64,000 nt of DNA from Mastigamoeba balamuthi (lineage: Eukaryota; Evosea; Mastigamoebida; Mastigamoebidae). How positions within the stretch are numbered: position 1 is the first letter of the stretch; each line of letters opens with the position of its first letter. The stretch lies in the NCBI GenBank assembly GCA_902651635.1, contig CACRSC010000136.1, positions 86,109 to 150,108 on the forward strand. The letters are read 5' to 3'. A model generated the notes under the pieces. The model made no database searches, was not told the DNA's origin, and saw only the letters and a list, made by a program, of their open reading frames with translations. Of this stretch, positions 23,129 through 32,336 are shown one piece after another. A program made the translations under genes and the position numbers.

Positions 23129-26100
23129 CTAGAGGTCTTCGGGCAGCGGGGGCGTTGTGTGCGTCATGATCCTGTCAAAGACGGCCTGGAGGGACGAGGG
23201 CACCTCGACCGACTCGGTGAGGGCGATCTGCTCGGCCTCGCTGACGTCCTTGGGGATGGCGCGCAGGAAGCTCACGCAGCCCTCAAAGTCCGCGGCCAGC
23301 AGCCGCGCGCTGTGCCGCTTGAGTATCGCCAGGGCGGCCCTGTGCAGCAGCAGCTCGCCGTCGGCGAGGTAGCAGTCCCAGACGCGGCTGGCGACGGGGA
23401 TGGGCAGCACGTGCGTGAACATGGTCATGAACCAGTCGAGCAGGTAGTAGTTGGGGCTGACCTCGAGCTCGGCAAAGTGGCGGCAGAGCGCGGGCATGTT
23501 GTACTGGAAGATGATGTCGAACACCTTGAGGTGCCGCAGCACCATCGGCAGGTCCATCTTGAAGAACGCCAGCAGCAGCCGCGACGACACGAGGTTGATA
23601 AAGCACCTGTGGCACTCAGTCAGACACCACTGCGTCCCCCGGGGAAGAGGAGGAGGGGGGGAACGCGCGACCTGTACGACTCGTAGGGCTCCATCTGGAG
23701 GACGAGCATGGCGGCGATGTGGGACATGCCCTGGACGTAGCCGATGTCGGGCCTGTGCTGGGCCCACGTGGCGAGCAGCTCCATGAGCTGGCGGTAGAAG
23801 GGCCCCGTGTTGTTGAAGAAGAAGAGGCTCGGGAACGTCCGCGGCAGGTCGACCTCGATCATCCGCGCCGTGCCCACGCCTGCGCTGCGCTCCAGCTCCT
23901 CGCGCCCGTGCCGCGCGTAGATCTCGTAGAGCTCGCGCGTCATGCCCAGGCGGTTGCCGATGGCCGCCTTCCAGACCTCCCCGCGCACCCGCGGCGGCAC
24001 TCCGCCCCACAGCAGCGCCCGCAGCTTCCGCGTCCCCGCGTAGCGGCCCCAGCGCGGCACCACCACGCTCCGCCAGAACCCCTCGGCCTCCTCGGTCCTC
24101 CGCTCGTCCCGCAGCGAGAACGTCGCCTGCTGCTGCTGCTGCTGCTGCTGCGCCTGCGGCTGCGGCTGCGACGACGACGCCGACGACGACGAGAGCGCCA
24201 GCCGCTCGGCCCCCTCGCGCTCGCTGTCCGAGGGCTCGGGCGACGACTGCAGCGGCGCCGGGGGCTCGGGCTCGGCGGGGCCTGCGGCGGGGGCGCACGG
24301 GGCGGCGGCTGCGGGGCCGTCGGGGCCCGAGACGAAGGCCCTGTCGCGCTCCATGCCCGCGTAGGTGGGCCGCGGCGGCGAGAGCGCGACGACGCCGGCG
24401 CCGCCGATGCGCTGGCAGACGTAGGCGCTGCCGCTCTGGTCCGCGCTGGCGACGAGGCTGCCGCGGAGCGTGTTGCTGGCGCCCGCAAAGGCGATGCTGT
24501 GCCAGTAGCCCGCGGCGATGAGCGACACGTGCACGTCGCCCAGCGTCCGGACGACCGTCGGCGGCGCGGGCGGCGCGTTGGTGCGGCCGCGGTGGCCCCC
24601 GAGCTGCGGCGAGGCCGAGGGCGGCGGCGTCGCGGACGCTGGGCCCCCGCGGAGGGCGCTGGCGGCCTCCTCGGTGCCGAGCTGGCCGTACTCGCCCGAG
24701 CCGAACGAGTAGAGCGTCCCCATCGAGTCGGCGACGAGCGTGTGGACGCCGCCGCAGGCCACGAGCGCCACGACGAGGCCGCTCAGCGCGTCGACGGGCC
24801 GCGGGAGCGCCTCGGAGACGTTGCCCTCGTGGCCCAGCTGGCCGTAGTCGCCAAAGCCCCACGTGTAGAGCTTCGAGCCCGCGCTGACGGCCGCGCTGTG
24901 GAAGTAGCCCCCGCTCAGGCGCACCACGGCCACCTCGCGCGCCACAAAGTACTCGACCCGCCGCGGCTCGTACGCGTCCAGCTGGTCCCCGTGGCCCAGC
25001 TGCCCGTCCCGCCCCTTGCCCCACGAGTACACCTGCGTGCGCGTGCGCGTGCGCGGCTGTGGGGACCTCGCCGCCGAGAGAGCTGCGCGAAACTGGAACG
25101 CTGACCCCGGATAGGAAGGGAAAACCAGCCAAAACAGGGGAAAAGTGACACCTGATACGACTTTTGCATGCCCACGAAAGGGAATCAACTGACTGGGGGA
25201 GGGTGCCACCTGATACGACTTTTGCACGCCACGAACGAGAATCAACTGATTGGGGGTGGGTGCCACCTAATACGACTTTTGTGGGAACCTCGCCGCCGAA
25301 AGATGCGTGAAACTGGAATGCTGCCCCCGGATAGGAAGGGAAAACCAGCCAAAACAGGGGAAAAGTGACACCTGATACGACTTTTGCATGCCCACGAAAG
25401 GGAATCAACTGATTGGGGGAGGGTGCCACCTGATACGACTTTTTGCGGCGTGTGGGCGCCCCCAATCGATTGCTTCTCCCCACACACAGGCAGAGAGACG
25501 GCGCACCTCGTGGCGCTCGGTGAGGCAGAGGCTGTGGCTCCAGCCGCACTCGACGTCGATGGCGGGGGGCAGGTCTCGCAGGCGCGTGGGCGCAGCCACA
25601 AACTCGCCCACACCGCTGCCGAGCCCCAGGCGCCCGTTGGACGCCTTGCCCCACGAGAACACGAGCCCCGTGCTCGTCAGGCACAGCGTGTGCCCCGACC
25701 CGCACGAAACCCTGCGGGGGGTGGGAGGGAGGGAAGATTCCATGAGATTCCGTGCCTGTGGATCTGCGCAGATTCCGGGAATCCGCGAAGATATGAAGAT
25801 ATAAAGAGCACTTGGTGGCTTTTTGGGAGTGGAGGCCGAGGACGAGGCGCGGGACGAGCTGGTGGTCGGCGGGGTCGGGGCCCTGGCAGCCGCCCCAGGC
25901 GTAGACGGCGCCCGTGTCGGCGAGGGCGACGGTGTGGTCGTTGCCGGCGGCGACCTGGACGAAGCGCTTGCGCTCGAGGGTCTTGGCCAGCGCCAGCCCC
26001 TTGACCACCGCCGGCGACGGCCGGTCCGCCATGTCCCCCAGGCCCAGCTGCCCCGACCAGTTCCACCCCCACGTGTACACGTCCCCCGTCTCTGGGTTGG

Positions 26101-26585
26101 GGGAGTTGGGGGCCACCCACGCCACACGCAGGGTCAGGAAAAGGAAGGGAAAAAGGCTGTTGCGTCACAGCCCACGTCACCCAGCAGATACCAGATGCAT
26201 GAAATCTGCCACGAGGGCGCGCGAATCTAATCTGGAAGCGGCGTGGCGGCAGAGAGAGGGGAGGGTGACGCGGCATGACGTGGCGTGGCGCTCACCGGTG
26301 ACGACGGCGGTGTGCTTGCCGCCGCAGGCGATGGAGACGACCCTGCAGTTGAGCGAGCGCACGAGGCTGGGCAGCAGGCGGTCGCCCGTGTCCCCGTGGC
26401 CCAGCTGCGCGCGCGAGGGCGAGGAGGCGACGTGTGGCGGGGCACCGGCGACGCCACATCGAGAGCAGCCCCGGGGGGAGGGGGTCACTGTCAGCTCCTC
26501 CTGGGCGAGGCCTTGGGGGGACTGGGGATGGGCGCACCTGGCCGTCGCCGCCGCGGCCCCAGATGTAGAGGCCCGGCTTCGCCAT
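23129..26585 (-). CDS. RCC1-repeat / TBC-domain Rab GTPase-activating protein
   Basis: Exon 1 (26538-26585) starts MAKPGLYIWGRGGDGQ and joins in phase to exon 2 (26296-26404) and exon 3 (from 26091). The N-terminal half is an RCC1 propeller of about seven blades (VYTWGWNWSGQLGLGD, VFSWGKASNGRLGLG, VYSWGKGRDGQLGHGD, LYTWGFGDYGQLGHE, LYSFGSGEYGQLG). After a Pro/Ser/Gln-rich linker with poly-Q comes a TBC domain. Both catalytic fingers are present: Arg in IEVDLPRTFP and Gln in IGYVQGMSHIAA, so it should accelerate Rab GTP hydrolysis. The chain ends TTPPLPEDL at 23129. RCC1 and TBC in one chain is uncommon; the propeller may target or regulate the GAP. The large intron at about 25040-25510 carries tandem repeats. 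Confidence 0.88.
24128..24155. repeat. CTG/CAG triplet run coding poly-Gln in the RCC1-TBC linker
   Basis: Eight consecutive glutamines (PQPQAQ then Qx8) between propeller and TBC domain, in frame with the gene; likely length-variable. Confidence 0.75.
25062..25455. repeat. Two-copy tandem repeat of about 224 bp inside an RCC1-TBC intron
   Basis: Copy 1 starts near 25062 and copy 2 near 25285. Both share, in order, CCTCGCCGCCGA, GCGTGAAACTGGAA-type, CCCCGGATAGGAAGGGAAAA, CCAGCCAAAACAGGGGAAAA, then CACCTGATACGACTTTTGC and GGGAATCAACTGA. A smaller unit of about 60 bp (TGCCACCTGATACGACTTTT plus AATCAACTGATTGGGGG) is itself repeated three times in copy 1 and twice in copy 2. Confidence 0.85.
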
Positions 26586-26681
26586 TGCAAGCGGCCACGC
26601 AGAGAGGGGCACAACCGATTCGAGGACACACTACCAACAGCCGCCCGACCGGTCAGCTCCAGCTTCGATAAAGATTCGAGC

Positions 26682-26699
26682 TGACGTCACGTATTTATA
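26682..26699 (-). promoter_or_regulatory. CRE-like TGACGTCA and TATA box between RCC1-TBC and acyltransferase genes
   Basis: The plus strand shows TGACGTCA at 26682-26689 followed by TATTTATA at 26692-26699. Read on the minus strand this is TATAAATA about 107 bp before the RCC1-TBC start codon. The 378-bp divergent spacer would serve both genes. The base at 26777 is an N in the given sequence. Confidence 0.35.
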
Positions 26700-26963
26700 T
26701 CTGCCGCCCGCATGGGATGCGTCCACGCGGCACGCGGCGGACGGAACTCTTCGTAGAAGCATCTGTGGCCGAGTCGNATTGCCCCAGCGGCCTTTTTACC
26801 CCCGTAGCGCGCGCCGGATGCTGAACCTGAACCAGACTTTACAAGATACAGGGGCGATACGGGCAGGGGAAGAGGGGGGGAGATAGCGAGATAGATACCC
26901 ACGTGGGCTGCTGATTCACAGAGACACTGAGGTGACAGCAGCACAGCAGCAGGAGGAGCTAAG

Positions 26964-28302
26964 ATGGGCGTCGACGTGGCGGGGAGGCTGTCGGCCGTCG
27001 TGCGCGTGGCCGCGTTTGTGGCCGCGAGCCTGTGGTGCTGGCCCGTGTTCCTGGCGCTGGTGCCCGTCTTCGTGCTGCAGCGGGCCGCGCGGGCGCTGGG
27101 CTGCGGGCCCCTGGAGCGCTGGGCGGCGCTGGCGCACAGGGCCTTCACGTCGTCCTACTCGTGGCTCTTCTGCAGCACCCTCGGCATCCGCTCCCGCCTC
27201 GAGGACGCCACCCGCGGCTCCGGCACCCCCGACCACGCCATCTTCATCTTCAACCACCTCAGGTGACGTGGCACTGCCTCTTCTCTTCTCTTCGATTGAT
27301 TTCTCGGTCGTGCTTTCTGGATTCCTCTGGGATATCCCGCCACCTCACTGCCGGTAGTATCTAGGGAGAATCCTGCCCTCGTTGCTCGTTGGGCGGTTTT
27401 GGGAATCTGGGGGGTGTATCATGATTTTCGGGAACTGAAATCTCGGGGGGTGCGCAGCAACGTGGACCCCATGGCGGTGGCGCAGTTCACCAAGGGAGCG
27501 CGCTTCATGTTCAAGAGCGAGCTCGAGAAGATCGTCATCTACGCCGTGCCCGCCAAGATCACGGGCCACATGAGCGTCCGCCGCGACGACAAGACCTCCA
27601 CGACCTCTGCGTGCGCACAGATTCCCTCCATCGCATCTCTTCCCTCCCACGCTGCACTCAATTGATTTGAACTTGCCCTTCTTCCTTTGGCGCAGTTGAT
27701 CCGACTTTTATGCAGTGTCTCCTCTCATACTCGCCCAGTATTCAATTGAATGCTGAACTCTGTGTATTTCCTTTCCTGCTGCGCAGTTGATTCGACTTTG
27801 TCGCTCCACAGTTTTTCTGTGTTCAATTGATGCTGCGCCTCGGTGTTTAACTCGTCCTGGCGCCCCTCCCCCGCGCAGGTTCGACAAGGCGGACTGGAAC
27901 CTGTCGATCGGGAACAGCCTGGGGATGGCGCCCGAGGGCACGCGGAACCGCGGGGACCCCGCGCAGCTGCTGCCCTTCAAGCGCGGCGCCTTTGTGCTGA
28001 GCATGAAGCACAACGTGCCCGTGCAGCCCATGCTCTGCTTCCACACCAACCGCCTGTGGCCCGCGGGCCAGAAGCTGCCCGAGCCCGGCACCGTCGTCGT
28101 CCGCGCGCTGCCCCCCATGCGCGCCGCCGAGGGCGAGACCGCGGAGCAGTTTGCCGAGCGCGTGCGCGGGGCCATGCAGAGCGAGCTCACGCGGGGCTGC
28201 CCCTTCACGCCCGCCAGGGGCCTCTGGGAGCGCCTCGCCCTGCACATGCCCGCCATCGGCGTCGTCGCCTTCACTGCAGCCTTCTTCGCGGCTGTGCTCT
28301 GA
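26964..28302 (+). CDS. 1-acyl-sn-glycerol-3-phosphate acyltransferase-type enzyme (PlsC family), three exons
   Basis: Transfers an acyl chain to a lysophospholipid at a membrane, probably ER. Exons 26964-27262, 27458-27610 and 27879-28302 give 291 residues. An N-terminal hydrophobic segment (AAFVAASLWCWPVFLALVPV) anchors it. The first splice reconstitutes NHLSNVD, the catalytic NHx4D motif. Motif III appears as MAPEGTRNRGD and motif IV as VPVQPM. A C-terminal hydrophobic helix (IGVVAFTAAFFAAVL) may be a second membrane anchor. Both introns are GT-AG. The start ATG follows a GGAGGAGCTAAG leader and fits the family. Whether it is a true LPAAT or a relative acting on other lysolipids cannot be told. 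Confidence 0.88.
27611..27878. repeat. Repeat-bearing intron 2 of the acyltransferase gene
   Basis: Three loosely repeated units combine TTCAATTGA with GCGCAGTTGATNCGACTTT: TCAATTGA at about 27659, 27741 and 27822, GCAGTTGATCCGACTTTT at about 27694 and GCAGTTGATTCGACTTT at about 27782. Each GCGCAG before the motif also looks like a 3' splice site. Confidence 0.7.
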
Positions 28303-28904
28303 CGCGGCCCCTCCCCAGGCCTTGCGGCCGCAGCTGCACGCCCCAATATAGGACAAACGCTTGGGAAACCACACTTTCCCTACAAACGACTGGCTGCATG
28401 TTTGCGCCTCTGCAGGCAGCAAGCGCCCACTGACTGCTGGTGCAGACCAGAAGAGCTGAGCACATCTGTGCACTATCGACTCTCCAAGCCGTTGGCCCAT
28501 CTGTCGGACTGCCCTCTGAGTGATCTGATTTTTCTGAATAGTGTGGTACTGTTGCCGGTATGGCCGTCCCTGACTGTGCCACCCCCAGGCCTTGGCAAGG
28601 AAATTTGGCAGTCTAGGTGTGCTGATCCACTGGCGCACGGCCCTGAAGACACCTGGTTGATTCACAAATCGTATGGTGATTGCACAGCCGAAAATCGACG
28701 ATACCAATACTGCACCTCATGATGCTTGTTAATATTCTTTTGCAGAACTGGAACTTTCTGCGGACAATGTCATGTTAACTTCTCGCAAACCTCAAGATAA
28801 CTCCTGCGAATTCCTCGGCAGCCAAATGCACAGCTTTGGGGTAGAAGCCATCACGAATCGCGGCATTGCCACTGTGTTCTGCAATGGAAACTTCTGCACT
28901 TCTG
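28303..28904. other. Intergenic, lower GC, no gene seen
   Basis: Downstream of the acyltransferase gene. Only short, feature-free frames on either strand. Confidence 0.4.
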
Positions 28905-29000
28905 AAGGTGAACTCGAGTGATATCAATGGCAGAATGGCACCGGCGTCTCCGGCGTCTTTTTAAAGGTGAACTCGAGTGATATCAATGGCAGAATGGCAC
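28905..29000. repeat. 37-bp near-perfect direct repeat, 59 bp apart
   Basis: The sequence AAGGTGAACTCGAGTGATATCAATGG...CAC occurs at 28905-28941 and again at 28964-29000. The second copy contains the ATG of the SAP-like frame, so the first copy is a duplicated leader plus start. Confidence 0.85.
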
Positions 29001-29423
29001 TGGCTTCTTTCTAAGAGGACGATTCATCACACTTCACAATCAAAAACTGCCTGGACGATACACATGGCTTATCCGGGTCGTCTTGCGACTGCCAATCTAC
29101 TCAACAAAATCTCTTGGGCCCAGAGCCGCCAGGATATTAACCTCATTTCCCTTGGCAACTGGAAAGCACGTGCTCTGCGCCACCTGGTGTTACAACTTCT
29201 AGGCGTCGGTCTGTACACCACAGTCACAAAGCGTCAGATCGTGCACTTCTTGTGGGAACATTGGGATGTGTGGCAGGAGACTCTCCCATTGGAACAGGAT
29301 GACGAAGAAGAGAGTGTGGATAGCGAGTATGGCGGGGAAAGCTCTGAGCAGAGCTCAGAAGAAGATTATTACGAGGATTCGGAGAGCTATGATTCAGATA
29401 ATAAGAACTACCAAATGGAATAA
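28986..29423 (+). CDS. Small protein with SAP-like motif and acidic serine-rich tail
   Basis: About 145 codons from ATG 28986 (MAEWHWLLSKRT) or 119 from a later ATG (MAYPGRLATANLL). The middle has a helix-extended-helix pattern like SAP DNA-binding modules (LVLQLLGVGLYTTVTKRQIV). The last 45 residues are Asp/Glu/Ser-rich. Layout and the SAP-like core match the protein at 50940-51481, although identity is low. It has no intron and lies in an AT-richer island, unlike neighbouring genes. Function unknown; a DNA-binding accessory role is only an inference from the motif. Confidence 0.5.
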   Translation: MAEWHWLLSKRTIHHTSQSKTAWTIHMAYPGRLATANLLNKISWAQSRQDINLISLGNWKARALRHLVLQLLGVGLYTTVTKRQIVHFLWEHWDVWQETLPLEQDDEEESVDSEYGGESSEQSSEEDYYEDSESYDSDNKNYQME

Positions 29424-29540
29424 CAGAACTGAGGAGATGATGGTCCATTCCTATGTTTTGTGTGACTGCCAGGAAACACACAACAATGGACATCCGAAAA
29501 CCCATTAGAGTTCCATCTCCTCTTATTTTGCTCTGAGCTG

Positions 29541-30527
29541 ATGCCTATGGGACAAAGCCAGCTTAGCAATTCTGAGCTGGGGGTGAGTCGCCAGAATGCG
29601 CAGCCTCTGGAAAGTAGCTGTGGGCAGGATCTCAGAGGTCAAGGCAGCAGGGCGTACGGTGGCTGAGATGCGCACCTGTGGAATACGGAGTGGCGGTGTT
29701 GAGGTTCTTGCTACAGGTCTCGGTGGCAGCGAGCCCCTCAGGCACAGTGACGCGGTACTTAAGGAGCGAGTCCTTGCCCGGCTCTGTCCACGGAGGCGCT
29801 GGTGTGCGAAAAGATGAGGGTTTGGTGAACAGCAATCGGGGGGCGCCGAGGGAATACTGGGCGCTCTGCTGCTGTCGGCGGCGTCGTAGAATGAACCGAG
29901 CTCACCGCCACGACCTCGAGGTCGCTGTTGATTAACGGGGCCGCACCAGAGTTTGGCCTCTATCGTGCAGACAACATCCACGATGCCGGGCCCCACGCCT
30001 GCACCCGTAGCCCGAGCAGGTGGGGACCGAGGGAGCTCAGGGTCTCCAAATGGCCGCACCTTCCCCAGCGAGACCGAGCGGCGCGAGCAGGAGGTGCGCG
30101 GCCGGCACCCTCTCCGACGTGGCCTCGTAGAGCTCCCTCTCGTCCTGCTCGTCGCCGGCCACCGTGTTGTGGAACGCGATTGCTGTCGTGGCGTCTCCCG
30201 GGCTGCGCAGGCAATGGCTGAGCTCGGGAGCGGCGGCAGCGGCCAGGGGCGCATGCGAGTCCACCCAGCGGGCAGGACGCGAGTCTGAAGCGCGTCAGGC
30301 CCAGCAGCTCTGGCAGGGGCGTGAAGAACAGCACGTCGGCGACGGTGTGGGGCTGCAGCCCGAGGACTTGCACTCGTCCGCGAGCTCCTGGCACGCGTGG
30401 CTGCGAGCGTGTCTCGAAGGCGGTGCAGGGCGACCAGGTCCCTGCGCAGCTCCACCCGCACGAACGTCGGGAAGCTGGACACGTGCGCTGTCTGGAACGC
30501 CGCGAGGAAGTTGGCCTGCAGGTGCAT
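29541..30527 (-). CDS. Hypothetical multi-exon protein downstream of the adenosine deaminase-like gene
   Basis: Likely start MHLQANFLAAFQTAHVSS at 30527, then RVELRRDLVALHRLRDTL. Further exons include VADVLFFTPLPELLGL, AFHNTVAGDEQDERELYEAT, GIVDVVCTIEAKLWCGPVN and LLKYRVTVPEGLAATE. The last exon ends near 29541. Splice sites are approximate and one 5' exon may be missing, because the frame is open upstream to about 30640. No family recognised. The short gap to the deaminase-like stop (30668) suggests tightly packed genes. Confidence 0.45.
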
Positions 30528-30667
30528 AGCGAAGGATGCAAGCAGATCCGTTGACGAGCGGTACAGAACTGCAACAGCCTGGCTGGCTGAGGGAAACTTG
30601 CAATTGAATTCATCAGGGGCTTCAGCGACGGGCGCCCTGCCCAGCCCACTGGCTGCGCCTCCTCTGT

Positions 30668-32023
30668 TCAGACAACGATGCCGTCGGCTGCGATGCGAGC
30701 GCGGACGGCCTGCATGACGTCGTCGGGGGCGAACGCGGCGGCGACCGACTGCACGAGGACGCGCACAAAGAGACCGCGGGCCTCGCCGTCGCCGACGCCC
30801 AGCGCCTGCAGCTCCGCCCACACCGCCTCGTACTCGTCGTCCAGTGTCGCGCACTTGACCGCGGGGTCGTCGGTGCCCAGCGAGCACGGGGCGCCGTCGC
30901 GCACGAGCTCCGCGACGGCGCGCAGCTTGCGGGCCGCGTAGCCGCCGTCGTCGCCGACGACCGCGGGCGTCGCGCTGCACTCGACGTGCACGCAGCGCTC
31001 GGCCAGCGCTGCCCGCAGCCCCGCGTCGCCCGCGGCAGCGTAGGCGTGGCCCAGACGCTGCGGGCGGAGCGCGCAGAGGACCTCGCGGACCCTCGCGGAG
31101 CCCCCGAGGCCCACGTGGGCTGTGCGCCCGAGGCCCAGCGACTCGGCGCGGGCGAAAGCGGCGGCGTGCGCGGAGACGAGGGCGCGCGGAGAGCCCTCGT
31201 CGCCGGCGACGTCGACGCCCACCACGAGGGCCCCGGAGCCGCGCGCGCGCAGGGCGCAGGCGACGTCGACGGCCTCTGCGACGCTGCCGGCGACGTCCCA
31301 CAGCCCGCAGAGCACCACGCGCACCGCCGGCCACGCGCTGCGCTCCGCCGCGTCCCGCAGGCCCGCCAGCACCGCCTCGCACGCCTCCACCTGCTCCGCC
31401 ACGCCGCGCGCGGCCCCTGCGCGTGCGCGCCGCCGATCGCGTAATTCCCTCCCATTATTCAGCGATCGCATCGGAGGAAACGGAGATTCGACATTGGGTG
31501 TAGATTGAATTCGCGCCCCAATCAATTGAGTGTGCGCGACTGCGGGGGCCGAGCAGGAGCCTTATGTCTAGATCGCATGGGGGCAACGGAGATTCGACAT
31601 TGGCGGAATTGGCGGAGACTGAATCTGTGCCCCAATCAATTGATTGCGCGTGCCTGCGGGGCCGAGCAGCAGCGGGGCGCTGAAGCGTGTCTCGAGGTAG
31701 ACGCAGTTGTGCTCCCTGGCGTCCTCGACGGCCTCGCGCGCGACGCGCCTGAGGGTCAGCGCGTGGCCCCGAGGGTCGCGGGCCCTGAGGGCACCGAGGG
31801 CCGCGTGGACGAGTCCGAAGCGGGCGAGGAAGTCAGCGAGGGAGCGGGCGGGGCAGCGCTGGGCGTAGGCTGGGAGCTGCTGGGAAGGCCCGTCGGGGCC
31901 CAGGGCAGCGGCGGCCAGCAGGTCGGCGAGGGTCGAGGGCCGCACGGCGCCGTCGAGGTGGTGGTGCAGCTCCACCTTGGGCAGCGCCCGCAGCCACGCC
32001 TGCATCGGCACCGGCGACGCCAT
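30668..32023 (-). CDS. Adenosine deaminase-like protein lacking the catalytic glutamate
   Basis: Metal-dependent amidohydrolase of the adenosine/AMP deaminase superfamily. Exon 1 is 31654-32023 and exon 2 is 30668-31416, giving about 372 residues. Zinc-site motif 1 is KVELHHHLDGAVR, the third zinc His sits in TAHVGLGG, the general-base His in RLGHAY, and the last ligand Asp in CSLGTDDPA. In active enzymes the third motif is HAGE; here the Glu that protonates the purine is Leu (HVGL), so deaminase activity is doubtful. The single intron (31417-31653) starts with GC and contains a duplication. The family is clear; it may be a binding protein or have changed chemistry. Confidence 0.85.
31467..31675. 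repeat. Tandem duplication within the deaminase-like intron, including the exon end
   Basis: Two copies of about 100 bp. The shared order on the plus strand is GATCGCAT-GG, AACGGAGATTCGACATTGG, GCCCCAATCAATTGA, GCGCG-or-GCGTG-CTGCGGGG, GCCGAGCAG. The second copy runs into exon 1, so the first copy is a duplicated intron start plus the last coding bases (LLLGPA). Confidence 0.8.
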
Positions 32024-32336
32024 GGTGGCCTTCGTGTGCTCCTCTGGATCCCTTGATTCGGGGCGCACACGTCATCTTTTCCTCAATCCCGATTTCCAGC
32101 GCGGCACCAACAGGAATCTCGGTATCTTCCGATCTTCTTTCAGGCGGCACTGCGCACGCATACATGCAATGCAGCCACTGCGGGAGCAGCAGCGGCTGGC
32201 TCGGAGGTCTGTTCTGTTCGCTTTTGCTGCTGTGTTGAGATGTCTGTTGTGTTGTGTTCAGCGGTCTGTCCATCCCTGCCCCCCTCCACCTCCGTTGTTC
32301 TGCTCTCTGCTGCCGCTCCCGGCATCACCGCCACAG

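Noticed and set aside
26760-26790. tRNA-Leu/Ser A-box-like GTGGCCGAGTCG
   Set aside because: No B-box or cloverleaf follows within 90 bases, and the site includes an N.
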